A stretch of 64,000 nucleotides of DNA, taken from assembly GCF_900110275.1 (NCBI RefSeq), contig NZ_FODC01000001.1, forward strand, positions 124,001 to 188,000, in the 5' to 3' direction. Shown here one piece after another: positions 1 to 10,672 of this stretch (position 1 is its first letter; every line of letters starts with the position of its first letter). This DNA comes from Duganella sp. CF517. GTDB lineage: Bacteria; Pseudomonadota; Gammaproteobacteria; Burkholderiales; Burkholderiaceae_D. The translations under genes and the position numbers were made by a program. Under the pieces are notes generated by a model. It saw only the letters and a program-made list of their open reading frames with translations, made no database searches and was not told the DNA's origin.

Positions 1-854
1 CGCAGCGGCTGCAGGCCATGGTAAAAGGGTACCAGCTGTCCGTTGACTTCCAGCCGGACAATGGTTTCGTTGCTCAGATTGTGGATGACTACGCCGCTAG
101 CCGGTTTGCCATTGTCGTACTGCGGATTGTTCCCGAGGTCCCAATCGATGGTGCTCGCCACGTCCACCCGGTCGGGGTAATGATAGTAGTAGTGCACAAG
201 CAACTTGGCCATAGCGCTGCCCGGTTCGGGCAGGAACGGCGCCAAATCGGCAGGCGTGGGCGCGATCGCGACCGGCACCGACACCGCTTCGCCTTGATCC
301 TTCGGGCCGTATATCACCGTCATGCTGTTGAGCTCGGCGGCGGGCAGCACGCCGCGATAGGCAGCCATATGATCGTCGCGATGGGCCACCGGCTCGCGCC
401 GCAGCTCCAGAAATCGGTCGGGGTACGCGCCTTCCATCTCCGGCTGTGGCCCGATCGCGGGATCCAGCCTCAGGTCGCGCCCGGTCAGGTTGACGTGCAC
501 TTCCCGCACGTCCGGATGCTTGCCGGCATACGCTTCCCTTTCCCTCGCGCCGAAGAATTCCGCAACGGGCAGGATCGCAAGGCTCACCAGGAACGGCAAC
601 CACATGAGCGCCACCCACCTGCCATGGAGCGCGCCCTTGCAGGCGAGATAAATGGTGATGCATAGGGTCAGCAGAAACAACGGCACGCCAAAACCCAGCG
701 CGGCAAACATGATTCCGATGCCGGCATAGCCGCTGTTCGTGGGCTCCAATGCGGTGACGCTCAACTTCGTCAACACCCCCGCCAGCGCAAGGCCCGAGAC
801 CGCCCCAAGCGCACGCGCAAAACCATGGTCGCCACCGTCGGTGCGTTTATTCAT
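1..854 (-). CDS. Membrane protein of unknown function (3' end outside window)
   Basis: A minus-strand frame starts at the ATG at 854, preceded by AAGG, and stays open for 284 codons to the window edge, so the C-terminus is missing. Three hydrophobic stretches (about residues 12-30, 45-71 and 80-100) look like membrane helices. They are followed by a soluble part of at least 180 residues containing several His and Tyr residues (a HYYYHYP run near residue 235). I do not recognise the family. The codon use and continuous open frame support a real gene; open frames on the other strand over the same DNA look like shadows. Confidence 0.7.
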   Translation of the reverse strand, partial: MNKRTDGGDHGFARALGAVSGLALAGVLTKLSVTALEPTNSGYAGIGIMFAALGFGVPLFLLTLCITIYLACKGALHGRWVALMWLPFLVSLAILPVAEFFGAREREAYAGKHPDVREVHVNLTGRDLRLDPAIGPQPEMEGAYPDRFLELRREPVAHRDDHMAAYRGVLPAAELNSMTVIYGPKDQGEAVSVPVAIAPTPADLAPFLPEPGSAMAKLLVHYYYHYPDRVDVASTIDWDLGNNPQYDNGKPASGVVIHNLSNETIVRLEVNGQLVPFYHGLQPL

Positions 855-930
855 AGAGCCTTCATGGTTAGCTATCCGAGGCGCATTATCTTACATTTTA
901 CGCAACAGCGTGCAGGGTTCGGGTGTGGCC

Positions 931-2601
931 CTACCGCGACGCCAGCGCGTCGCTGGCGCGCGAACGGCGGCGCGCGTTCTTATGCTCGTACATGCGCTCG
1001 TCGGCCAGCGCCACCATATCGTCCGACGATGGCGATTCGGCCGCCGTCGCCCAGCCCACGCTGGCGCCGGCGTGCGGATAACTGCGCTGGCGCAACGTCC
1101 CCTCCAACCGCTGCAACGCCGCCAGCAAATCGGCCACATGGCGTTGCGCCGCCAGGATGGTGAACTCGTCGCCGCCCAGGCGGAACACGCCGACATCCTC
1201 GCGCAGCATCTGCTTGAGTCCTTGGGCGAAGTCGCGCAGCAACGCGTCGCCGCGCGCGTGGCCGTCGCGGTCGTTGACCGCTTTCAGTCCGTCCAGGTCG
1301 ATCAGCAACAGCGCCAGGCCGTCCTCGCCGCCCTCCCCGCCGCGTTCGGCCGCGTAGCGCAGCGCCAGCTGCTGGTCGAACGCATGGCGGTTGGCGATGC
1401 CCGTCAGGTGGTCGGTGTGGGCCAGGACGATGGACTGGTTGAGCCGATGGACGGCGAATTCCTTCTCCCGCGCCAGCAAACGCAGCTTGTGCGCCAGTGC
1501 GAACGCCAGCAGCAGCGCTTCCAGCGTGCCGCCCAATAGGGTCAGCAATTCCGGGTTGTAGACCGGCGGCGCCACCAGCCCGAAATTACTGGGCAGTATC
1601 AGCGTGGCGGGCACCATCAGCGCGCAAAAGGCCAGCACGTAATACCGCGCCAGCGGATTGCCGGCCCGCAGGCTGACGATGCCGCAGGTCAGCGCCAGCG
1701 ACAGCCAGACGCTGATGGTCAAGGTGGCCAGTATCGGCGCATACGGCAGCGCCAGCACGGTACTGGGCAACATCAGCAGCGGCAGCACATAGTTGACGCG
1801 GCTGAGCTTAGCCAGCCGCGGATGGTGCTGGCGCAGCTGCAGAAACTCGACATAGAACGCCGTGTTCGGCAGCGCCATCAAGAAAAACGGCACATAGATC
1901 CAGTGCAGGTCGTGCCAGCCCAGCAGATGCGCCGGCAGATGGAATTCCTGCGCCCAGGCGATCAGGTAGATGAACAGATAGACCGAATAATAGAAGGTCG
2001 CGCGGTCCGGTTTCATCAGATGCACGAACAGGTTGAACACCGCCAGCGCACCGAGCGCGCCCAGCGAGCCCAATATCAGCGCGTTCTCCCGGGTCGTCAG
2101 CCTCCGGTATTCGGCTTCGGTGAACAGCCGCAGCGACGGCGGCGCCTGGTAAAACGGACTGTCGATTCGCTCGATGATGACGGCGCTGGCGCCCGGCGCC
2201 AGCCGGATGCGCTGGCCATAGTGTAACGCGTACTGGTAATCGGCGCGGTGGCCGGCTTGCAGGTGTTGCACCGTGCCGTCGCTGGCATAGATCCGGATCG
2301 CGGCCTGGTCGAACAGGACGCTGCCCGGCGCCAGCACCCAATCCTCGACCGCGCTGTCGTTGCGCACCTCGGCGACCAGCCAGTAGGCGCCGCCGAACAG
2401 GCTGGCCCTCGGCACCGCCGCGCGGCCCGCGCGCCAGCGGGCGATGTCGGCGTAGACGGCGGGAAATGCCGCGTCCGCCGCCACGTAGATTCGGCCGTCC
2501 TGCCGCATCAGATCCTCCCCGCTGGTGACGGGCCGGGCGGCGCGGGCCGGCAACAAGATACCCAGCAGCAACATGGCAAGCAGAAGGCGGAACTGTTTCA
2601 T
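931..2601 (-). CDS. Membrane diguanylate cyclase, 7TMR-DISM type with GGDEF domain
   Basis: Predicted to make cyclic di-GMP from two GTP in response to an extracytoplasmic signal. The chosen start (MKQFRLLLAMLLLG) gives a clean signal peptide; an earlier ATG at 2646 would add 15 residues before it. Residues about 25-155 resemble the DISMED2 sensor domain, about 165-370 hold seven hydrophobic helices, and the C-terminus is a GGDEF domain with an intact GGDEF signature near residue 475, so it should be active. The product-inhibition I-site (RxxD, nine residues upstream) keeps the Arg but has Val for Asp, so feedback inhibition is probably weak. It ends 76 bp from the neighbouring membrane-protein gene and follows the histidine kinase by 57 bp. 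Confidence 0.9.
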   Translation of the reverse strand: MKQFRLLLAMLLLGILLPARAARPVTSGEDLMRQDGRIYVAADAAFPAVYADIARWRAGRAAVPRASLFGGAYWLVAEVRNDSAVEDWVLAPGSVLFDQAAIRIYASDGTVQHLQAGHRADYQYALHYGQRIRLAPGASAVIIERIDSPFYQAPPSLRLFTEAEYRRLTTRENALILGSLGALGALAVFNLFVHLMKPDRATFYYSVYLFIYLIAWAQEFHLPAHLLGWHDLHWIYVPFFLMALPNTAFYVEFLQLRQHHPRLAKLSRVNYVLPLLMLPSTVLALPYAPILATLTISVWLSLALTCGIVSLRAGNPLARYYVLAFCALMVPATLILPSNFGLVAPPVYNPELLTLLGGTLEALLLAFALAHKLRLLAREKEFAVHRLNQSIVLAHTDHLTGIANRHAFDQQLALRYAAERGGEGGEDGLALLLIDLDGLKAVNDRDGHARGDALLRDFAQGLKQMLREDVGVFRLGGDEFTILAAQRHVADLLAALQRLEGTLRQRSYPHAGASVGWATAAESPSSDDMVALADERMYEHKNARRRSRASDALASR

Positions 2602-2658
2602 GATTGGCGCGCAAGAATTAAACATGCCGATCATATAACAGAACAACCGTGCCGGGCG

Positions 2659-4776
<2,118 letters not shown>

Positions 4777-4881
4777 GAAATTGGGGTCTCGGGCACTGGG
4801 GCCAGCATGATGTCATAGTTTTTGTCCCGGCGGACAGGATTGAATCGAAGCTGCGAATTTGCCCATGGCTTGCGTCACCAT

Positions 4882-5934
4882 TCAACGCGGCGGCGCGCTG
4901 GCCGCCACGCCCCCGGCCGTCATGACCACCGGCCGGATCGTGCCGTCGTCGTTGAAGACCATGCGCTCGATCGCCAGTTCGCGATGGTTGCCGTCGACCT
5001 CCGTCAACGGACGGCGATGATAGGCGATGTACCACTCGTCGGTCCCCGGCGCATTGACGACGGAGTGGTGGCCGGCCCCGCGGGCGACCCGCTGGTCCTG
5101 TTGCAGGATTTTGCCGATGCGCTTGAACGGTCCCAGCGGCGACGCGCTCATCGCATAGGCAACGCTGTATCCCGGGCCGGTCCATTCCCCCTCCGACCAC
5201 ATGAAGTAGTACACGCCCTTGCGCTTGACCATGAACGAGCCTTCGACGTATTCCGGGTCCGGCGTGATCTCCTTGAAGGTCGTACCGTCGGGAAATGGCA
5301 GCACGCCGAGCAGGTCCGGCGCCAGCCTGACCACGTTGGCGTGCTTCCAGCCGCCGTAGTACATATAGAACTGGCCGTCGTCGTCCTTGAACACCATCTG
5401 GTCGATCGGCTGGGCGCCATTGTGGATTTTCCCGATCAGGGGCCGTCCCAGCGCGTCCTTGAACGGCCCGTCCGGCCGGTCGCTGACGGCCACGCCGATG
5501 CCGCCGAGCTGCGCGTCGCTTTTGATGTCGTTGGCGCCGAAAAACAGATAGTATTTCCCGTCATGCTCGATCGCCGAGGGCGCCCACAGGGCGTAGGCCG
5601 CCCAGGACACGTGCTCGACATCGAGCACGTGCGGGTGCTTGGTCCAATGCACCAGGTCCGGCGACGAGAAGGCGTTGAAGAAGGTGCTCTTGAGGAACGG
5701 TTCCCAGATCAGCTCCGATCGCGCGCGCATGCGCTGTTGCGCGGGCGTGAAGGCCTTCGACCTGTCCGGCGCGCCTTGGTCGGCGGAGTACGTCGGGTAA
5801 ATCCAGTACGTCCCGTTGAAGAGACGAATCTCCGGATCGGCGTACCAGCCGGGCACGATGGGATTGGCGGCGCCAGCGGATGCCGCCGCGCCCGCGAGGC
5901 AGAACGCGGCCAGACAACGCTGCAAACGATTCAT
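4882..5934 (-). CDS. Secreted GH43 family glycoside hydrolase
   Basis: A five-bladed beta-propeller glycosidase of family GH43 (arabinofuranosidase, xylosidase or arabinanase type; the substrate cannot be assigned). With the start chosen here (MNRLQRCLAAFCLAG) there is a signal peptide of about 22 residues, so it is exported. The family's catalytic trio is visible: Asp33 in YADPEI (base), Asp178 in PIDQMVF (pKa modulator) and Glu231 in YVEGSF (acid). An in-frame ATG at 5958 would add eight residues ahead of the signal peptide. It lies just downstream of the ECF sigma gene in the same direction, in the place where an anti-sigma factor is usually found. A possible promoter of its own lies at 5965-5993. 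Confidence 0.88.
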   Translation of the reverse strand: MNRLQRCLAAFCLAGAAASAGAANPIVPGWYADPEIRLFNGTYWIYPTYSADQGAPDRSKAFTPAQQRMRARSELIWEPFLKSTFFNAFSSPDLVHWTKHPHVLDVEHVSWAAYALWAPSAIEHDGKYYLFFGANDIKSDAQLGGIGVAVSDRPDGPFKDALGRPLIGKIHNGAQPIDQMVFKDDDGQFYMYYGGWKHANVVRLAPDLLGVLPFPDGTTFKEITPDPEYVEGSFMVKRKGVYYFMWSEGEWTGPGYSVAYAMSASPLGPFKRIGKILQQDQRVARGAGHHSVVNAPGTDEWYIAYHRRPLTEVDGNHRELAIERMVFNDDGTIRPVVMTAGGVAASAPPR

Positions 5935-5964
5935 GTTGGGCTTCACGGCAATGGGCATGCGCCG

Positions 5965-5993
5965 ATTGTAGCATCGGGCCAAGTCCAGGGTTC
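5965..5993 (-). promoter_or_regulatory. Possible promoter of the GH43 gene
   Basis: On the minus strand GAACCC (5993-5988) and TACAAT (5970-5965) are separated by 17 bp. The -10 is a good match; the -35 resembles the GAAC core used by ECF sigma factors more than the sigma-70 consensus. Predicted transcription would start near 5958, giving a leader of about 24 nt to the chosen start codon. The site overlaps the 3' end of the ECF sigma gene. Confidence 0.35.
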
Positions 5994-5994
5994 G

Positions 5995-6585
5995 CTATAC
6001 TTGCGAGGCCTCGTAGCACAACCTCAATCGCCCGAGCGCCCGCCTCACCCATGCTTTTGCCGTTCCCAACGGCACTTGCAGATGGCTGGCGATTTCGGAA
6101 TGGGACAGGCCTTCGTAGTAGGCCAGCGCCAGCGATTGCCGCTGCGCGGGCTCCAGTTGCGCCAGGCACCGCCCCAGTTCCCGCTTTTCCATCGCAACCG
6201 TCAGCAGCTCCAGCGGATCGGCGTGCTCGGCCGCTTGTTCCGCTTCGGGATGCGGGTTGTCGTCCCTGGCGACCAGGGTATCGCCCTCCAGCTTACCTTT
6301 GCGCAAATGGTCAAGCGACTTGTTGCGCACGATGCTGATCAGCCACGTCATCGGCGTCGACAGCGGGGCGGCATAACTGCCCGCGTGCTGCCATACGTTG
6401 ATGAACGCATCCTGCAGGACGTCATCGGCCAGCTCGCGCTGGCGCACGAAGCGCATCGCGACGCCATACAGGTGGGCGGCGGTGAGGTCGTACAGCTGGC
6501 GGAACGAAGCGTGGTCGCGCTCGGCGACGCGTTGCAACAGCGTGGCCAGTCGCTGGTTCTCGGGGGATTTGATAAGCATTAACAT
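5995..6585 (-). CDS. ECF-family RNA polymerase sigma factor (SigK-like), orphan copy
   Basis: A 196-residue sigma factor with region 2 (about 20-90, including DDVLQDAFINVW) and region 4 with its helix-turn-helix (GLSHSEIASHLQVPLGTAKAW, about 155-185). It is strikingly similar to the second ECF factor at 34415-35017: regions 2 are nearly identical over about 60 residues, whereas the linker between regions 2 and 4 differs. Unlike that copy, it has no RskA-type anti-sigma gene beside it; the next gene is a GH43 glycosidase. Two in-frame ATGs (6585, 6579) are possible starts and neither has a strong ribosome binding site. Confidence 0.93.
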   Translation of the reverse strand: MLMLIKSPENQRLATLLQRVAERDHASFRQLYDLTAAHLYGVAMRFVRQRELADDVLQDAFINVWQHAGSYAAPLSTPMTWLISIVRNKSLDHLRKGKLEGDTLVARDDNPHPEAEQAAEHADPLELLTVAMEKRELGRCLAQLEPAQRQSLALAYYEGLSHSEIASHLQVPLGTAKAWVRRALGRLRLCYEASQV

Positions 6586-6605
6586 CTGTATTGGCTTGCC
6601 TGTGG

Positions 6606-6628
6606 CCCGCGCCGACTGCCGGCGCGGG
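6606..6628. terminator. GC-rich hairpin between GMC oxidoreductase and ECF sigma genes
   Basis: A perfect 9-bp inverted repeat (CCCGCGCCG / CGGCGCGGG) with a 5-nt loop lies 33 bp past the stop of the GMC oxidoreductase gene and 21 bp before the sigma gene start. No T-run follows it on the minus strand, so it may be a transcript-end stabiliser or attenuator rather than a classical intrinsic terminator. Confidence 0.4.
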
Positions 6629-6660
6629 TATTCGATGCAAAATCGGACTCCAAATCGGGC

Positions 6661-8274
6661 TCAAATCCCGTGACTGGCCTTGAGGATCTCGGCCGCGCGT
6701 TCGCCGATCACCACGCAGGGCGCCATCGTGTTGCCGGTGGTGATACGCGGCATGATGGAGGCGTCGGCGATGCGCAGGTTGTCGATCCCGTACACCTGCA
6801 GCTTGCTATTGACGACCGACATCTCGTCGCGGCCCATCTTGGCGGTGCACGACTGGTGCCAGTAGGTCACCGCCGCATTGCGCAGATAGGCTTCCATGTC
6901 CTGCCGTCCCAGCTTGCCGGGCATGGACTCGCGCTTGACCAGGGAGCTGAAGGCGCTGGCGTTGCCGAGGTCGCGGCACATTTCAACCGAATTCAGCGCG
7001 GCCTTGATGTCGTCCGGATCGCCCAGCGTGTTGGCGCGGATCACCACCGGGTCGCTCGCCTCCGCGCCGGACAGCACCACTTCGCCGCGGCTCTTCGGAT
7101 GCGCCAGGCCGGCAAACATGGTCCAGCCATGCTCCGGCACGCCCAGCGGGGCGGTATCGGCGCTCGGCACCGGGAATTCGACCTGGCAATGCAGCATGTC
7201 GGGGGCGTCCAGCGACGCGTCGCTCTTCCAGTACAAGGTCGCCTCGGAGCCACCGGCGCCGACTTCCTGCGGCTCCTTGTATTCCCAGATGCAGCCGAAC
7301 GACACATGGTCCTGGTGGTTCTGGCCGACGCCGGCCAGCGGCTGGCGCGGCGCGATGCCGTGGCGCCGCAGTTCCTGTTCGGGGCCGATACCGGATTGCA
7401 TCAACAGCTTCGGCGTGTTGACCGCGCCCAGCGACAGAACCACCTCGCGCGACGCGCGAAACACGCGTTTTTCGCCGCCGACGGTGACTTCGACGCCGGT
7501 CACCTTGTTATTGTCGAAGGCGAGCTTGGTCACCAGCGCATCGGTGAGCACGGTCAGGTTCGGCTGCGCCATGCGCGGATAGGTGTAGGAGCGGAACACC
7601 GACAGGCGATTGCCATCGCGGATGCGCAAGTCGTTGATGGCGGCGCCGCCGTCGGCCTCCATCATGGCGCCGTTCGGGCTGTCGAAGATGGGCACGCCCA
7701 GCGAGCGCGCTGCCTCCAGCATCAAGGTGGCGGTCCGCTGCGGCGATTGCGCCGGTTCCACATACACCGGGCCGCCCTTGCCCCGGCGCTCGGGATCGGC
7801 CGGACCGTTCCAGTCTTCGATACGCTGATAGATCTTCAACACCGACGCGTAGCCCCAAGCGTCGTCCCCCGACTGGGCGGCGAAGTAATCCCAGTCGCTG
7901 CGGTGTCCGCGCGCCCACAGCATGACGTTGATGCTCGATCCACCGCCCAGCACCTTACCCATGTTCATCGGGATGGCGCGGCCGTTCAGGTGCCGGTTGG
8001 GTTCGGCGACGAAGCCCCAGTCGCGTTCCGAGCCCAGGTTCAGCGGCCATTGAGCCGGCTCGATTACGCTGGCCACTTCGTCGCTGCCGCCGGCTTCCAG
8101 CAGCAGCACCCGGACTTCGCGGTTTTCCGCGAGTCTCGCGGCAACCACCGAGCCGGCCGAGCCGGAACCGCAAACGATAAAGTCGTACGTCGATGTGAGC
8201 GCGGCGCGCAAGCTGGCCTGGTTGGCGCGGACGGCAGCCGCGAAATCGCTTTCGTTGAGTTGAATGTTGTTCAT
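6661..8274 (-). CDS. GMC family FAD-dependent alcohol/choline dehydrogenase
   Basis: A 537-residue glucose-methanol-choline oxidoreductase, closest in layout to choline dehydrogenase-like (BetA-type) enzymes that oxidise alcohols using FAD. Seen: an N-terminal Rossmann motif (CGSGSAGSVVAARL, about 36-49), the GMC signature with GGGSSINVMLWARGH near residue 110, the second signature (SLGAVNTPKLLMQSGIG, about 280-296), and the C-terminal active site with WHQSC and a later Asn in ITTGNTMAP. No signal peptide is visible, so it is probably cytoplasmic. No aldehyde dehydrogenase or BetI gene is adjacent, so the choline assignment is not supported and the substrate remains open. Confidence 0.9.
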   Translation of the reverse strand: MNNIQLNESDFAAAVRANQASLRAALTSTYDFIVCGSGSAGSVVAARLAENREVRVLLLEAGGSDEVASVIEPAQWPLNLGSERDWGFVAEPNRHLNGRAIPMNMGKVLGGGSSINVMLWARGHRSDWDYFAAQSGDDAWGYASVLKIYQRIEDWNGPADPERRGKGGPVYVEPAQSPQRTATLMLEAARSLGVPIFDSPNGAMMEADGGAAINDLRIRDGNRLSVFRSYTYPRMAQPNLTVLTDALVTKLAFDNNKVTGVEVTVGGEKRVFRASREVVLSLGAVNTPKLLMQSGIGPEQELRRHGIAPRQPLAGVGQNHQDHVSFGCIWEYKEPQEVGAGGSEATLYWKSDASLDAPDMLHCQVEFPVPSADTAPLGVPEHGWTMFAGLAHPKSRGEVVLSGAEASDPVVIRANTLGDPDDIKAALNSVEMCRDLGNASAFSSLVKRESMPGKLGRQDMEAYLRNAAVTYWHQSCTAKMGRDEMSVVNSKLQVYGIDNLRIADASIMPRITTGNTMAPCVVIGERAAEILKASHGI

Positions 8275-8352
8275 TTTAAAGGTCCGTCAGAGAGTTGGTA
8301 AATGGCGCCGTGCATGGCAACCTTGCCATCGACGCATGCCTTCTTGATGCGC

Positions 8353-8389
8353 ATTTTGCCGATTATACTGATTTTGCCGATTTATACTG
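8353..8389. repeat. Tandem 18/19-bp repeat carrying two -10-like elements
   Basis: ATTTTGCCGATTATACTG (8353-8370) is followed directly by a copy with one extra T (8371-8389). It lies in the 301-bp gap between the divergent GMC oxidoreductase (starts 8274) and HTH/GAF regulator (starts 8576). On the minus strand the first copy provides a perfect TATAAT (8367-8362), suited to drive the GMC gene with a leader of about 80 nt. Apart from this and the promoter at 8563 the gap holds nothing I can identify. Confidence 0.5.
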
Positions 8390-8562
8390 GGCTTTTTTTC
8401 AACTTCTGGCCGTTTTAGTGCCGAATAGGGCATTTACCCGATGCATTCGAACACATCGCCAAGCTTGAGAATTCGCGGTCGGTCACGCTGGCGCTGGCGG
8501 GAGTTGGTGCTCGGCGGACACCGACATTCCGCCGCCGGTCGCTGTGAAACGCGGGCTTACGT

Positions 8563-8568
8563 TATACT
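8563..8568 (+). promoter_or_regulatory. Predicted -10 element next to the regulator start codon
   Basis: TATACT ends only 7 bp before the ATG at 8576, so transcription would begin at or next to the start codon and give a leaderless or nearly leaderless mRNA. There is no convincing -35 and no Shine-Dalgarno sequence upstream of the ATG, which fits. The evidence is motif only. Confidence 0.35.
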
Positions 8569-8575
8569 CGCACCA

Positions 8576-9670
8576 ATGAAAAGTTCGATTATCACAACGG
8601 CGCAGGCGGCGAAAATCCTCGGCGTTTCGCCCCGCACCGCCCAGCTATGGACCGAAAGCGGCGTCATTCCGAACTGGAAGACGCCGGGCGGCCACCGCCG
8701 CATGTTCGAGGCGGACGTGCTGGCGGTGCTCAACCGCCACGACGAAATCATCGTCGCGCCGCGCCGGGTGCTGGTGCTGGCGCCGGCCCGGCGCCACGCC
8801 AACTGGTCGCAGGCATTCGCCGCGCTCGATATCAGCGAGCTCGATTTCATTGAAGACCCGGTCGCCGCCGCCGTCGCGCTGGGCGCGACCGTGCCCGATG
8901 TGTTCGTCGTCGAGGCGGAAGACCTGCACACGCTGCCGCCGCACTTCCTCAAGACCTTGCGCAATATCGCACTGCTGAGCCGGCTGCAAATCGTCATCGC
9001 GACCCGGCTGCCGGCCGCCGGCGGCGCGCCGCCGGTCGACCCCGCGCTGCAATTCAAGGTTATCCAGCTGGAACAGGATTCCGGGAAGATGGTCGAGGCA
9101 CTGGTCCACCACACGCACCTGAAGCACCTGCAGCTGTTGCCCCTGCCGGCGGACTTGCTGAACGCGCCCTACCCGGTCGGTCCCACGGAGGCGGGCCGGC
9201 TGCGGGCGGTCCACCGTTCCGGCATCCTCGACAGCGCCAGCGAGGAAGCCATGGACAACCTGACCCGGATCGCCGCCCTCAGCCTGGGAGCGCCGATCGC
9301 CCTGATCACCATCCTGAGCGAGGACCGCCAGTGGTTCAAGGCCAAGGTGGGACTGGACATGCGGGACACGCCGCGTAGTTGGGCCTTTTGCAACCATACG
9401 GTGCTGCAAGCGGGCATCCAGCAATTTCCCGACCTGGGGTCCGATCCCCGCTTCGCCGACAATCCGGCGGTCGCGGGCGCCCCGCACTTCCGCTTTTACG
9501 CCGGCGCGCCCATCACCGACGAGCAAGGCTACGCGCTGGGCTCGCTGTGCATCATCGATATGCAACCCCGCCAGCTCGACGCCACCCAGACGGAAATCCT
9601 GGGCCGGCTGGCACGCCTGGTCACGGCCGAAGTCAATCGCGGCGCCCGCCCGGGCGCCACGCGCCGCTGA
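8576..9670 (+). CDS. MerR/excisionase-type HTH regulator with C-terminal GAF domain
   Basis: A 364-residue protein. Residues about 5-60 form a MerR/HTH_17-like DNA-binding domain (AAKILGVSPRTAQLWTESG, then TPGGHRRMFEADV, the usual wing). The middle (about 65-190) lacks a recognisable motif and may be a degenerate receiver-like domain. Residues about 215-355 form a GAF domain of the kind often found beside diguanylate cyclases (SLGAPIALITILSEDRQWFK). The start was chosen at MKSSIITTAQAAK because the HTH begins there; the 45 upstream codons look non-coding and contain a promoter-like -10. Probably a ligand- or redox-responsive transcription factor; targets are unknown. Confidence 0.8.
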   Translation: MKSSIITTAQAAKILGVSPRTAQLWTESGVIPNWKTPGGHRRMFEADVLAVLNRHDEIIVAPRRVLVLAPARRHANWSQAFAALDISELDFIEDPVAAAVALGATVPDVFVVEAEDLHTLPPHFLKTLRNIALLSRLQIVIATRLPAAGGAPPVDPALQFKVIQLEQDSGKMVEALVHHTHLKHLQLLPLPADLLNAPYPVGPTEAGRLRAVHRSGILDSASEEAMDNLTRIAALSLGAPIALITILSEDRQWFKAKVGLDMRDTPRSWAFCNHTVLQAGIQQFPDLGSDPRFADNPAVAGAPHFRFYAGAPITDEQGYALGSLCIIDMQPRQLDATQTEILGRLARLVTAEVNRGARPGATRR

Positions 9671-9681
9671 GTAACAAAGCA

Positions 9682-9719
9682 GTTCGAAAACAGGTCGAAA
9701 ACAGGTCAAAAATAGTTCG
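9682..9719. repeat. 11-bp tandem direct repeats upstream of the FecR-like/T6SS kinase operon
   Basis: Three consecutive 11-bp units (GTTCGAAAACA, GGTCGAAAACA, GGTCAAAAATA) are followed by a partial fourth (GTTCG). An 11-bp period places each unit on the same face of the helix, as expected of an array of regulator half-sites. The array lies 75-112 bp upstream of the first gene of the FecR-like/haem-sensor/kinase operon, in the 123-bp gap after the HTH/GAF regulator. Confidence 0.55.
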
Positions 9720-9793
9720 CCGGAAGTGCGTCCGAAGCGCCGGCCAGTGCGTAAGTAGCGATACACACTGGACCGTCAAAGACTATTTCCGCG

Positions 9794-10669
9794 ATGAATA
9801 CGCATTCCCGAACCACCCTCGTGGCGCTGCGGCTACTGTTGCTGGCGGCGCTACTGGCCCCCATGGCACCGGCGCTGGCGCAACGCGCGCTGCTGTCTTT
9901 TTCCGAGCAGCCGGCAAAATTGATCCGCAAGACCACCGTTTACGACGCCCCGGCCGGGGTCGGCCTGCAAACGGGCGACATTATCGAATCCGGCGTCCGC
10001 GGCCTGCAACTGGAATGGCCGGGCGACGCCTTGATCGCGCTGGGACCATCGAGCACCGTGCAATTGGGCGACAGCGGCGGCGCGCCGACCGTCAACCTGC
10101 TGCGCGGCTGGCTGAAGATCGCCGCCGGCAAGCGCGCCACCCGCCCGCTGATGGCCCGCGCGGGAACGCTGGAAGTACGCGCCGGCAGCGAAGGCGCGAG
10201 CGGCCTGCTGCACCTGACGCCGGACCAGATCGAGTTGTTCGTCGAGCACGGCACCTTGGCGGCAACCGACAAGGAAAAGGCCGGCGCCGCCATGTCCATC
10301 AACCGCGAGCAGTACGCGCAGCGCCGCGCCGGCCTGGCCCTGCGCGTGGCGGAGCGTCCGCCGCAGCGGTTTATCGCCGAGATGCCGCGCGCCTTCTTCG
10401 ACCCGCTGGTCGCCATCGCCGGCCGTGCCAAGCCGGCCGAGGTCAAACCGCTGCGTGAAGCGGGCGCCCGCGACCTGGCGGACTGGAGCAATCTGCCGCC
10501 GATCGTCAGCAAACAGCTGGTGGCGCAGTTTTCCACGCGCCTGAGCGACCCGGTATTCGCCAGGGATGCCGAGACCATGCTGGTCGCCAATCCGGACTGG
10601 CGCGCCGCCGTGCAACAAGCCGGCAAGGCCAAACGCAGCCTCAACACCATCTCCAACTCCTTGTTTTAA
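9794..10669 (+). CDS. Periplasmic FecR-domain-like protein, T6SS-linked
   Basis: A 291-residue exported protein: a signal peptide of about 30 residues ending in ALAQ precedes a FecR-like beta-rich region (about 45-170; GDIIESGVRGLQLEWPGDALIALGPSSTVQL pattern of alternating strands) and an alpha-helical C-terminus rich in Arg and Ala. It is the first gene of a compact operon, 3 bp from the DUF3365/HAMP sensor gene, with the Ser/Thr kinase following. FecR-domain proteins occur in T6SS loci of other Burkholderiales; a sensory or envelope-binding role for this one is inferred from position. No FecI-type sigma factor or receptor is next to it, so iron-dicitrate signalling is unlikely. Confidence 0.7.
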   Translation: MNTHSRTTLVALRLLLLAALLAPMAPALAQRALLSFSEQPAKLIRKTTVYDAPAGVGLQTGDIIESGVRGLQLEWPGDALIALGPSSTVQLGDSGGAPTVNLLRGWLKIAAGKRATRPLMARAGTLEVRAGSEGASGLLHLTPDQIELFVEHGTLAATDKEKAGAAMSINREQYAQRRAGLALRVAERPPQRFIAEMPRAFFDPLVAIAGRAKPAEVKPLREAGARDLADWSNLPPIVSKQLVAQFSTRLSDPVFARDAETMLVANPDWRAAVQQAGKAKRSLNTISNSLF

Positions 10670-10672
10670 TCC

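Noticed and set aside
4882-5934. GH43 enzyme lacking a catalytic Asp (APS instead of APD)
   Set aside because: The pKa-modulating Asp is found in the later PIDQMVF motif (Asp178), so the catalytic set is complete.
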